Below, one piece after another: positions 36,511 to 44,991 of a stretch of 64,000 bases of DNA (position 1 is the first letter of the stretch; each line of letters starts with the position of its first letter). This DNA is from SAR202 cluster bacterium (GTDB lineage: Bacteria > Chloroflexota > Dehalococcoidia > Lucifugimonadales > UBA2962). A program made the translations under genes and the position numbers. The stretch is taken from NCBI GenBank assembly GCA_009392275.1, contig VFGV01000022.1, forward strand, positions 1-64,000, given 5' to 3'. The notes below the pieces were generated by a model that saw only the letters and a program-made list of their open reading frames with translations, searched no databases and was not told the origin of the DNA.

Positions 36511-37152
36511 CTACTTTCCGAGAATTTCCAACGATTTTTGCGCTGTTTTCGTTATATCATCCCATGCTTTATCTTTAATTAGTGCCCTTGGGGTTAACCA
36601 AGACCCCCCAACGGCTATTACCTCTGGGAATGATAAATAATCGCTGAAATTATCAATATTGATACCGCCAAGCGGGATATATTTCACTTCGAGATGCTTA
36701 TAGGGCTCAGAGATACTCTTTAGGTAAGGCAATCCGCCAATTGTCTCAGCCGGAAATACTTTCAGGCAATTACAATCAAATTCCAAAGCCAATTGCAATT
36801 CTGTCGGAGTGGCTATACCGGGTATAAATGGCAAATCATAATTATTACTTTCGGTTATCACATTAGTGTTTAATCCTGGAGACAATGCGAAATGTGCCCC
36901 AGCCTTTTTTGCACTTTCAACTTGCTCTGGATTTATGACAGTTCCTGCTCCAACTAACATGCCAGGACAATGGTCTACTACTGCGCTTATAGCTTCCAGT
37001 GCTACAGGTGTTCTTAATGCCAACTCGATTACTGACACCCCACCTTTTAATAAAGCTTTAGAAGTATTAACTGCTTCTTCAACTTGATCGACTACTAAAA
37101 CCGCCATAAGCGATTTTTCATAGATATGATCAAAAATTTCAATCGTTTTCAT
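36511..37152 (-). CDS. eda: KDPG/KHG aldolase
   Basis: Class I aldolase cleaving 2-keto-3-deoxy-6-phosphogluconate (and 4-hydroxy-2-oxoglutarate). Visible are IELALRTPVALEAI (catalytic Glu region), GAGTVINPEQVESAKKAGAHF, SPGLN and the Schiff-base Lys in NCLKVFPAETIGG. The 213 residues are standard. It lies 15 bases upstream of the KDG kinase gene on the same strand. No other Entner-Doudoroff or uronate genes are in the window. Confidence 0.93.
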   Translation of the reverse strand: MKTIEIFDHIYEKSLMAVLVVDQVEEAVNTSKALLKGGVSVIELALRTPVALEAISAVVDHCPGMLVGAGTVINPEQVESAKKAGAHFALSPGLNTNVITESNNYDLPFIPGIATPTELQLALEFDCNCLKVFPAETIGGLPYLKSISEPYKHLEVKYIPLGGINIDNFSDYLSFPEVIAVGGSWLTPRALIKDKAWDDITKTAQKSLEILGK

Positions 37153-37204
37153 AAATCAAAAATAAATTTCAAATTAGTGTGTGCAAACATGTAAAACACA
37201 AATT

Positions 37205-37280
37205 TGGTACTCCCAACGGGGTTCGAACCCGTGTTTCAGCCTTGAAAGGGCTGTGTCCTAGTCCTCTAGACGATGGGAGC
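37205..37280 (-). tRNA. tRNA-Glu (anticodon TTC)
   Basis: A 76-nt cloverleaf on the minus strand. It begins GCTCCCATCGTCTAG, has anticodon stem CAGCC/GGCTG with loop CTTTCAA (anticodon TTC), T arm ACGGG-TTCGAAC-CCCGT, discriminator A and encoded CCA. The first acceptor pair is a G-U wobble. Confidence 0.97.
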
Positions 37281-37330
37281 TTATCATATCTTCAAGTTTA
37301 TATTATGCAACCACAACTAAAAACTTAGTT

Positions 37331-38365
37331 TTACGGATACAGTGCGAGATCCTGAAGACCTGTATCTTCGGGGAATCCAAACAATATATTGGCATTCTGT
37401 ACAGCCTGACCCGCAGCACCTTTAACAAGGTTATCAATACAGGATATAACTATCAATCGATTAGTGCGAGTATCGATAGTTGGATATATCAAACATTGAT
37501 TAGTTCCTTGAGCCTGTTTGGTAGTAGGAGGTTGATCCGCTACAGTCACAAACTTCTCGTGCTTATAATATTCCTGATAAACATCACGTATTACTTCTGA
37601 AGCGTTCGATTTGTTTCCAAGTTTTGATATGTTTAAACCAGCATATGCACTAACTAATATTCCCCTAGTTATCGGAATTAAATGAGTTAAGAAAGTTAAC
37701 TTCATATTAACATCATGAGTTAATTTGGATAACTCCTGGACAACTTCGGGCATGTGCCGATGACCTGAAACCGAATATGCCTTTATGCTTTCATTGAGTT
37801 CAGAAAAATGAGTGTTTAAGGATAATCCTCTCCCTGCCCCTGATACCCCTGATTTCGCATCTATAATCACATCGTCAGTGATTAGCGAATTAGCCATTGC
37901 AGGAGCTAGCGCCAATATACTCGCAGTTGGATAGCAACCAGGATTAGCAACTAATGTGCTATTCCTTATGGATTCCCTGTTCAACTCAGGCAATCCATAA
38001 GATGCCAAGCTTAAATGACCTGGTAACGGATGATTGTTGCCATACCAAGCCTCATAATCTGCAATATCATTCAAACGAAAATCTGCACTAAAATCTATAA
38101 CCCGTTGTCCGTTTTCGATGTAAGGCTTAAGTTTCTCTGCACTTGCAGCATGCGGCAATGCCGAAAATACCAGATCAACTTTTTCATCTAATTCATCTTT
38201 TATAGTTAAACTAAGTTCGGATAAATGCGGGAAAATATCAGCTAACTGTTCTCCAGCAGCACTTCTCCCGGTAACGGATGTGATTTTGAATTGAGGGTGT
38301 CGGTTCAATATACGAGCGAGTTCGATACCGCCATAGCCTGTTATGTTCAATATGCCGACTTTCAT
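37331..38365 (-). CDS. argC: N-acetyl-gamma-glutamyl-phosphate reductase
   Basis: NADPH-dependent reductase of arginine synthesis. The N-terminal MKVGILNITGYGGIELARIL is the Rossmann nucleotide site, and the catalytic Cys is in VANPGCYPTASILAL. I chose the ATG giving MKVGILN (344 residues); an in-frame start 24 bases upstream only adds an unconserved MVWRFNIE. No other arg gene is in the window, so this is an isolated pathway gene. Confidence 0.95.
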   Translation of the reverse strand: MKVGILNITGYGGIELARILNRHPQFKITSVTGRSAAGEQLADIFPHLSELSLTIKDELDEKVDLVFSALPHAASAEKLKPYIENGQRVIDFSADFRLNDIADYEAWYGNNHPLPGHLSLASYGLPELNRESIRNSTLVANPGCYPTASILALAPAMANSLITDDVIIDAKSGVSGAGRGLSLNTHFSELNESIKAYSVSGHRHMPEVVQELSKLTHDVNMKLTFLTHLIPITRGILVSAYAGLNISKLGNKSNASEVIRDVYQEYYKHEKFVTVADQPPTTKQAQGTNQCLIYPTIDTRTNRLIVISCIDNLVKGAAGQAVQNANILFGFPEDTGLQDLALYP

Positions 38366-38471
38366 TTCGATATTAAATCTCCATACCAAATGCTTACAAC
38401 AAATATAATATAACTCTTTAAATTTTATCCTACATAAAAAGTTTCCATGATAGAACTAATTTATCGTCTAG

Positions 38472-39140
38472 TTAGCTGATTTTTAATCTTGAAGGACACA
38501 GTAGAGCCACTACGCAGTCGCCGCACTTCGGTTTCAAAGCTTTACAAACCTTACGTCCGTGTTGAATCAGATACATATGAAAAGGGAAAATCCCATCAGG
38601 GGGCACAATTTTTTCCATCAAATCATGAGCTTTATCAGCAGACACTTTCGGCCCAATAAGCCTTAAGCGACGAGAAACACGATAAATATGTGTGTCTACT
38701 GGCATCGCCGGCATTCCAAAAGAAAAACATAGAACGATAGCCGCCGTTTTTGGCCCTATACCAGGCAACGACTTAAGCCAACTTTTAGCATCTCCCAAGG
38801 GCATTTCAGACAGGAAGCTAAGATCAAATCCACCTATTTTATTGTGAATTATATTTAAAACCTCCTTAATTCTGACCGCTTTAATTTTATGCAACCCAGC
38901 TGTTTTTATACTTTGCTCAATGTCTGACACATTAGCGTTAGATATAGCCTCTATTGAATCAAATCTACTCATCAAATTATCAAATGCTCTTTCAGAGTTG
39001 ATATCAGAAGTATGTTGAGAAAGTATTGTATAGACGAGTTCATCAATAGCATTCCTCCTGGGATACCATGAAATCGTTCCATATTCTTTCTCCAGAATAT
39101 GTGACAATCTAACTATATTAGACGTACTGGCCTTCTTCAT
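38472..39140 (-). CDS. nth: Endonuclease III (DNA glycosylase/AP lyase)
   Basis: Base-excision repair enzyme. The helix-hairpin-helix LPGIGPKTAAIVL contains the catalytic Lys, and VDTHIYRVSRRL contains the catalytic Asp. The C-terminus has the 4Fe-4S cluster cysteines (CKALKPKCGDC and a final C). The 222 residues are typical. It is probably expressed alone or with argC downstream. Confidence 0.93.
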   Translation of the reverse strand: MKKASTSNIVRLSHILEKEYGTISWYPRRNAIDELVYTILSQHTSDINSERAFDNLMSRFDSIEAISNANVSDIEQSIKTAGLHKIKAVRIKEVLNIIHNKIGGFDLSFLSEMPLGDAKSWLKSLPGIGPKTAAIVLCFSFGMPAMPVDTHIYRVSRRLRLIGPKVSADKAHDLMEKIVPPDGIFPFHMYLIQHGRKVCKALKPKCGDCVVALLCPSRLKIS

Positions 39141-39251
39141 TTCAAATTCAATTCTACCTCAGAAATTTAATACATTTAATGACAATATGATTTAATAGGC
39201 AATTCAATTAATATTTAGAGTATTAATTCTTTGAAATAAGGTTATATATAA

Positions 39252-40169
39252 GTGGAAGATTATTTAACTGAGCTTGCACAAAACAATGAAACTATTAAGA
39301 CATCAACTCTTTTAGAATTCTCAGGAATATCTGGAGAGGAGCTTGAAGACTTCTGTAATATATGGAAAAACATACCCGGCTCAATAAAAGTTAAAATTTT
39401 AACTCGCTTAAATGAACTCGCTGAATTTGATGTGCAGCTTGACTTTACTAATATATGCAAAGCCAGCTTGTCGGACGCAGAACCCATTGTTAGAAAAGCA
39501 GCTCTGGATGGTTTATGGGAGTTACAGGATAGAACATTTATCAAACCATTAATCAGCATATTATTAGATGACTCTGATTCAGAGGTGAGATCTGCAGCAG
39601 CAATTTCTTTGAGCTCATTTGCTCGCCTCAACCAAAACGGGAAATTAATTAACAGAGATGCTAAGAAAATATTTGATGCTCTGATCGAAATAGTGGAGAA
39701 AGAAGGGGAAAATTACAATGTTCTTAGGCGAACTATAGAGGCTATCGGCTATTTTTACGATAACCGTGTTGATGATATTTTGAATCGATTTCATCGCAGT
39801 GAAAATCCTCTTTTGCGACAAAGCGCCATTTTTGCAATGGGACGAAATTCAAAACAAAAGTGGCTAAATTTAATACTGAAGGATTTACGCGATGAAAATC
39901 CTGCAATTAGATTCGAATCCTTAAATGCACTGGGGTTTTTGGGTGATGAATCCACCGTGTCCGAAATAATACCATTCACCAAAGATCCTGACATCCAAAT
40001 AAAGATAGCTGCGTTAACTTCATTGGGTTATCTAGGCGGTGAGTTGGCCAAAAGGGAAATTTTAACTTGGACCGAGGATGATGACGAAAATATTAGAGAG
40101 GTCGCAATAAGTGCACTCACCAACATTGATTTTGAGGAAGACCCATTAGGTTTAAGGTTTAGTGAGTAA
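39252..40169 (+). CDS. HEAT-repeat protein
   Basis: A 305-residue all-helical repeat protein with about six HEAT/PBS-lyase-like repeats, for example EPIVRKAALDGLWEL, DSEVRSAAAISLSSF, NPAIRFESLNALGFLG and DENIREVAISALTNI. Such proteins act as protein-binding scaffolds. No catalytic motif is visible. The start is GTG. It is the first gene of a plus-strand run and is followed after 26 bases by a PLP enzyme, so a functional link to that run is possible but unproven. Confidence 0.85.
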   Translation: MEDYLTELAQNNETIKTSTLLEFSGISGEELEDFCNIWKNIPGSIKVKILTRLNELAEFDVQLDFTNICKASLSDAEPIVRKAALDGLWELQDRTFIKPLISILLDDSDSEVRSAAAISLSSFARLNQNGKLINRDAKKIFDALIEIVEKEGENYNVLRRTIEAIGYFYDNRVDDILNRFHRSENPLLRQSAIFAMGRNSKQKWLNLILKDLRDENPAIRFESLNALGFLGDESTVSEIIPFTKDPDIQIKIAALTSLGYLGGELAKREILTWTEDDDENIREVAISALTNIDFEEDPLGLRFSE

Positions 40170-40195
40170 TAGAATACAATTCAATAACAAGAAAA

Positions 40196-41170
40196 ATGAA
40201 ACCTTCTGAAAACCTGAAAAACACATATTCCATCTTAAAAAATGAGTATTGGATTCCGACTCCCTTATTACCTTCACGTATAGGAAAACATCTTAATTCT
40301 GAAATCTGGTTAAAACGAGAGGACTGTTCTCCTATCGGTTCATTTAAATTGCGCGGCGGTTTGACAGCTATGTCATCTAACAAAAGCTCGATTGCAAATA
40401 GATCTGTATATGTTGCGTCAGCAGGCAACTATGGACTGGCAATTGCAGAAGCTGGCAGAAGATATGATGTGGCCGTAACTGTTTTCGTTTCTAATAACGC
40501 TAACCCATCCAAAATACGCTGTATATTGGAGACTGGAGCGCAGGTGGTGCATCACGGGGATGATTTTGATTCAGCAAAAGAGTTTGGAAAGATGGCAGCA
40601 ATTAAAGACAACGCTGATTTTTGGGAAGACGGTGTAGTGCCAGAAATGGCATACGGTGCTGCAACGATAGCTGATGAATTAATGAATTCCAATATTACTT
40701 GGGATACCGTGCTAGTACCAATTGGAAATGGATCGCTTATTAAAGGTGTTGCTTCTGTATTAAAAGAAATTAAACCTTCCATTAAAATTATCGGACTTGT
40801 AACAAGCGGTGCTCCAGTCATGCAAAAAGCCATAACGGGGCAACCCTTTGACATTAATCAACCCACAAAAACAGAAGCAGATGGCCTTGAAGTAAGAATA
40901 CCGATAATGAAGATTTCTGAAGAAATAAGTCATTTAATAGATGATATTTGGATCATTCCAGAATCAATGCTTCTTCCTGCAGTGAAAACACTAATGGAAT
41001 TCGACCAAGTGATGGCTGAGCCATCAGCCGCAATAACAATCGCTGCTTGTTTCCAAAATAAAGATTTTATAGATGGCCAAAAGGTTGCTGCGATAATAAC
41101 TGGTTCTCATCTAAAAAGTTCACTACTAAAACAATTAGCTGAAACCGAGTCTCTATTGAAAAATTTATGA
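40196..41170 (+). CDS. PLP-dependent threonine/serine dehydratase-like enzyme
   Basis: Fold-type II PLP enzyme. The Schiff-base Lys is in GSFKLRGG, SAGNYGLAIAEAG binds substrate, and VPIGNGSLIKGV is the phosphate-binding loop. The 324 residues match catabolic threonine or serine dehydratases or racemases without an ACT domain. Its stop is one base before the ATG of the AcoX-like gene. Next come a gamma-glutamyltransferase and glutamine synthetase, suggesting an amino-acid nitrogen theme. Precise reaction uncertain. Confidence 0.85.
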   Translation: MKPSENLKNTYSILKNEYWIPTPLLPSRIGKHLNSEIWLKREDCSPIGSFKLRGGLTAMSSNKSSIANRSVYVASAGNYGLAIAEAGRRYDVAVTVFVSNNANPSKIRCILETGAQVVHHGDDFDSAKEFGKMAAIKDNADFWEDGVVPEMAYGAATIADELMNSNITWDTVLVPIGNGSLIKGVASVLKEIKPSIKIIGLVTSGAPVMQKAITGQPFDINQPTKTEADGLEVRIPIMKISEEISHLIDDIWIIPESMLLPAVKTLMEFDQVMAEPSAAITIAACFQNKDFIDGQKVAAIITGSHLKSSLLKQLAETESLLKNL

Positions 41171-41171
41171 G

Positions 41172-42149
41172 ATGAATACTGTTGGCTTAATAGTAAATCC
41201 AAAAGCTGGTAAAGACATTAGGCGCATTGTGTCTTTTGGCCGGTTCACAACAGATGAAGAAAAGTTAAATATCGTTGTCAGGATATTAACTGGACTCACG
41301 AACGCCGGCGTAGATAAAGTGTTAGCAATGCCAGACACAATTGGTTTAATAAAAGCAGCTATCAACAAAGCAAACAATACAATACCAGTTGAGATCTTAG
41401 ATATACCTGCCTTTGGAGACGAGCAGGATACAGTTTTAGCAACTAAAGTAATGGTTGAATTAGGAGTTAGCTGTATTGTTAGTCTGGGAGGCGATGGAAC
41501 GAACAGAAGTATAGCTGAGCACTCATCCAAAGTGCCTATGGTTCCAATATCCACAGGCACTAATAACGTTTTTCCGATCTTAATTGAAGGAACTACTGCA
41601 GGCTTAGCCGCCGGTTTAATTGCTACTAACGCAGTCGACATAAAAACCGCTACTAAACAGAAACCACTAATTGAAATTGATATAGATGGAAAAGTAGTTG
41701 GAGTGGCACTTGTTGATGTAGCGATTTCAAAACAAGCTTATATAGGTGCTAGGGCAGTTTGGGATCCTGAATCAATCGATGAAATTTTTGTGTCTGGCTT
41801 TTACCCTTCAAGTATTGGACTGGCATCAATCGCATCAAGGATCCCCATCAAATCAAAAGCAGGCATTTACGTAAAACTAGGTAAAGGTAAACATCTGGTA
41901 TCAGCACCAATTACGCCAGGAGTGATTTCTAAAGTTAATGTAACTACTTGGGCAGAGATGAAATTCAATGACAAATTAAATGTCAATTTAAAGCCTAGCT
42001 CAATCGCGGTTGACGGGGAGAGAACCTGGGTATTAACGAAAAATCAAATAGCTGGAATAACTCTAAAGAAATATGGACCCGTTGTAGTTTCTATAAGTAA
42101 AACACTGGAACAAGCTGCCCTGTCAGAAAAATTCATAACTAAAGAATGA
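41172..42149 (+). CDS. AcoX-like ATP-NAD kinase family protein
   Basis: Member of the NAD kinase/diacylglycerol kinase fold. Visible are VGLIVNPKAGKDIRR at the N-terminus and the GGDGTNR nucleotide motif, then ISTGTNNVFP. This pattern matches AcoX and related proteins rather than housekeeping NAD kinase. AcoX occurs in acetoin operons with unproven function; no acetoin dehydrogenase genes are here. 325 residues. It is packed between the PLP enzyme (1-base gap) and the gamma-glutamyltransferase (8-base gap). Confidence 0.83.
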   Translation: MNTVGLIVNPKAGKDIRRIVSFGRFTTDEEKLNIVVRILTGLTNAGVDKVLAMPDTIGLIKAAINKANNTIPVEILDIPAFGDEQDTVLATKVMVELGVSCIVSLGGDGTNRSIAEHSSKVPMVPISTGTNNVFPILIEGTTAGLAAGLIATNAVDIKTATKQKPLIEIDIDGKVVGVALVDVAISKQAYIGARAVWDPESIDEIFVSGFYPSSIGLASIASRIPIKSKAGIYVKLGKGKHLVSAPITPGVISKVNVTTWAEMKFNDKLNVNLKPSSIAVDGERTWVLTKNQIAGITLKKYGPVVVSISKTLEQAALSEKFITKE

Positions 42150-42157
42150 GGTGACTA

Positions 42158-43750
42158 TTGAAATTTACTTCGAGAAGATCAAATGTACGAGGCCGCAATG
42201 GTGTAGTGGCAACTACTCAGCCGTTAGCAGCCATGGCTGGCTTGAGAACATTATTAAACGGTGGTAATGCTATCGACGCCGCAGTTGCCACAGCCGCAAC
42301 ACTAAATGTTGTAGAGCCTATGTCTACTGGTATTGGCGGAGATCTCTTTGCATTAGTCAAAATAGGTAGCGATCCAAAAATTAAAGCCATAAATGCCAGT
42401 GGACGAGCCGGTAAAGCTGCTTCATTACAGGAGCTTCGAGATCAAAATTTATGTGAAATCCCCAGTGACAGTCCATATGCAATCACAGTCCCAGGAACTG
42501 TTAGTGGTTGGGAATCTCTAATAGATAGTTACGGGAATATGGATTTAAAAGAGTGTTTGAAACCAGCAATCGAATATGCTGAATTTGGATATCCGGTTTC
42601 AGAAATTATTGCTGCGCAATGGAATGCAAACTCCACTAGAATATCTAAATATGGATTGAAAAGTGATTTACTAATTAATGGACGTCCTCCACAAGCCGGT
42701 GAAATAGTGAAAATGCCACAATTGGGGCGCACCCTTAGGACCATAGCAGAAGGAGGAGCCAAGGAATTTTATCAAGGGGACCTAGCTTCTAAAATTAGTT
42801 CGCATATCCAATCTCTTGGCGGGTGGTTAACCAAAGACGATTTTATTAACCACGAAGCAAATTGGGTAGAACCTATAAAAACCACCTACAGAGGAGTAAC
42901 CTGTTGGGAATGCCCACCGAATGGACAAGGCTTAAATGCACTCTTAGCCCTAAACATATTATCTGGCTTTGATATCTCAAAAATGGGGTTCCAATCAGGA
43001 GAAACATACCATCATCTAATCGAAGCAATGAGATTAGCTTTTATGGATGGTGCTACATATATCGCTGATCCAAGCAAAGTTGAAGTGCCACTCGAATCCC
43101 TCTTGAGTAAAAAACATGCCGATTACAAGAGATCGTTTATAAATCCAGAATCTGTGGCTAACGTTGAATGTTCAATTGACTCAAAAGTTATTAATGACAC
43201 GGTGTATATCAGTGTCGTTGATAAAAATGGTAATGCCTGTTCATTAATCAACAGCTTGTATGAAGCCTTTGGCAGTGGAATAATAGTTCCAGATACAAGT
43301 ATCGCTCTCCATAATCGAGGAAAAGGGTTTTCTTTAACCGATAATCATCCAAATGTAATTGAAGCAAATAAACGTCCGTTTCATACAATAATACCCGCTA
43401 TGGCTACAATTGATGACCAACTTTGGTTAACGTATGGAGTAATGGGTGGAATGCAACAGGCACAAGGCCACCTTCAAATGTTAGTCAACATGATTGACTT
43501 TAAGCTGTCACCTCAACAAGCTTTAGACGCACCGAGATTTAGAACCGAAATTACTAACGAGTCATTCATAGAAACTATTGCCGATAAACGTATCCTTGAT
43601 CAGCTTAAATCTAAAGGCCATAACGTAACTCTAGCTGAACCTCATCCATCTTTTTTTGGTAGCGGCCAAATTATCGAAACCGATTTATCTAATGGAACAC
43701 TTACCGGGGCCAGCGAACCTAGATCAGACGGTATAGCTGTAGCCTGGTAA
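42158..43750 (+). CDS. ggt: Gamma-glutamyltransferase
   Basis: Ntn hydrolase that cleaves gamma-glutamyl amides such as glutathione. The N-terminal GGNAIDAAVATAATLNVVEP and STGIGGDLFALV are typical. The autoprocessing Thr is in NDTVYISVVDKNGNA, aligned with TTHYSVVD of known enzymes; neighbours Thr and His are replaced by Val and Tyr. FGSGIIVPDTSIALHNRG follows. The 530 residues are normal. No signal peptide is evident, so it may be cytoplasmic. The start is TTG after a GAGGTGA site, coupled to the AcoX-like gene. Confidence 0.9.
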   Translation: MKFTSRRSNVRGRNGVVATTQPLAAMAGLRTLLNGGNAIDAAVATAATLNVVEPMSTGIGGDLFALVKIGSDPKIKAINASGRAGKAASLQELRDQNLCEIPSDSPYAITVPGTVSGWESLIDSYGNMDLKECLKPAIEYAEFGYPVSEIIAAQWNANSTRISKYGLKSDLLINGRPPQAGEIVKMPQLGRTLRTIAEGGAKEFYQGDLASKISSHIQSLGGWLTKDDFINHEANWVEPIKTTYRGVTCWECPPNGQGLNALLALNILSGFDISKMGFQSGETYHHLIEAMRLAFMDGATYIADPSKVEVPLESLLSKKHADYKRSFINPESVANVECSIDSKVINDTVYISVVDKNGNACSLINSLYEAFGSGIIVPDTSIALHNRGKGFSLTDNHPNVIEANKRPFHTIIPAMATIDDQLWLTYGVMGGMQQAQGHLQMLVNMIDFKLSPQQALDAPRFRTEITNESFIETIADKRILDQLKSKGHNVTLAEPHPSFFGSGQIIETDLSNGTLTGASEPRSDGIAVAW

Positions 43751-43875
43751 AAATAAAGAATAAAATTACATTTTTATAAAATGATTGTTGATTCTAAATA
43801 GTAATAAATGGTATGTTTAACAGTATAAATACAGTTCTTACACAGGAACTATAAAAACACAATATTGAGGGTAAA

Positions 43876-44874
43876 ATGTCATCATATAGAGCGGAGTATA
43901 TCTGGATTGACGGCTCAGAACCAACGCAATACCTAAGGTCAAAAACAAAGGTAATACCCAAAGGGGAATCTCCTTCAATATGGGGGTTTGACGGATCTAG
44001 TACTAATCAAGCTGTTGGAAGCGATTCGGATTGCGTTTTAAATCCTGTATTTACGTGTCCTGATCCTACGAGATCAGATGATGACATACTTGTTTTGTGC
44101 GAAGTGCTTAACATCGATATGAGCCCTCATAAAAGTAATCATCGAGCCAGTTGTGTTGAGATTTCCAACAAGTACTCAAAGCATGAACCATGGTTCGGAA
44201 TCGAGCAGGAGTATACGTTTTTTGACGGTTCCCGCCCCTTAGGCTGGCCTGAAAATGGCTTTCCAGCACCTCAGGGTGGCTATTACTGTGGGGTTGGGGC
44301 CAATGAAGTTTTTGGAAGAGATGTTGTAGAAGACCATTTGGAAGCATGTTTAGAAGCAGGACTAGCAATTTCAGGAATTAATGCCGAAGTTATGCCGGCA
44401 CAATGGGAATTCCAAGTAGGACCACTGGATCCTATTTCAGTATCTGATCAATTATGGGTGGCTAGATGGTTGCTATACAGAATTGCTGAAGATTATGGCA
44501 TAACTGCAACTCTAGATCCCAAGCCAGTAAAGGGTGATTGGAATGGCGCAGGAGCTCACACAAACTTCTCTACAAAAGAGATGAGAGACTCCTATGATCC
44601 AATAATCGCGGGCGCTGAGGCATTAGGTAAAAAGGCTGATTTACACATTACCAACTATGGCGACCGAATTGAGGAAAGGCTAACAGGCCTTCATGAAACA
44701 TGCTCATACAAAGAGTTCAGATACGGTGTTTCTGATCGCGGTGCATCAATAAGAATACCATGGCAAGTCGATAGAGATAAAAAAGGATATCTCGAGGACA
44801 GAAGGCCTAACGCTAATTGCAACCCATACATTGTCACTGGTTTGATTACCCAAACTGTATGTGAAGCTATATAG
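43876..44874 (+). CDS. Glutamine synthetase, GSII (eukaryotic-like) type
   Basis: Makes glutamine from glutamate, ammonia and ATP. The compact 332-residue length, the beta-grasp N-terminus (YIWIDGSEPTQYLRSKTK), WGFDGSSTNQA, WFGIEQEYTFF, PAQWEFQVGP, NGAGAHTNFSTKEMR and ASIRIPWQ are characteristic of GSII rather than the common bacterial GSI. No adenylylation-loop Tyr site is expected in this type. It is preceded by 125 AT-rich bases that probably hold its own promoter. It lies beside gamma-glutamyltransferase, consistent with glutamate/ammonia recycling. Confidence 0.95.
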   Translation: MSSYRAEYIWIDGSEPTQYLRSKTKVIPKGESPSIWGFDGSSTNQAVGSDSDCVLNPVFTCPDPTRSDDDILVLCEVLNIDMSPHKSNHRASCVEISNKYSKHEPWFGIEQEYTFFDGSRPLGWPENGFPAPQGGYYCGVGANEVFGRDVVEDHLEACLEAGLAISGINAEVMPAQWEFQVGPLDPISVSDQLWVARWLLYRIAEDYGITATLDPKPVKGDWNGAGAHTNFSTKEMRDSYDPIIAGAEALGKKADLHITNYGDRIEERLTGLHETCSYKEFRYGVSDRGASIRIPWQVDRDKKGYLEDRRPNANCNPYIVTGLITQTVCEAI

Positions 44875-44957
44875 CACCTCGTTAAAGTTTAATTACCTCT
44901 TTGATTTGACTAACGCATCAAATTAGACCTATCATTTGCCACAATTTAAAAATTTAT

Positions 44958-44983
44958 ATAAAAATTGGGGATAAAAATTGGGG
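44958..44983 (+). repeat. 13-bp tandem duplication in the leader of the CocE gene
   Basis: ATAAAAATTGGGG occurs twice in direct succession, ending 8 bases before the ATG of the hydrolase at 44992. Each copy carries the G-rich segment likely used for ribosome binding, so the site is doubled. Confidence 0.85.
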
Positions 44984-44991
44984 ATTAAGAT

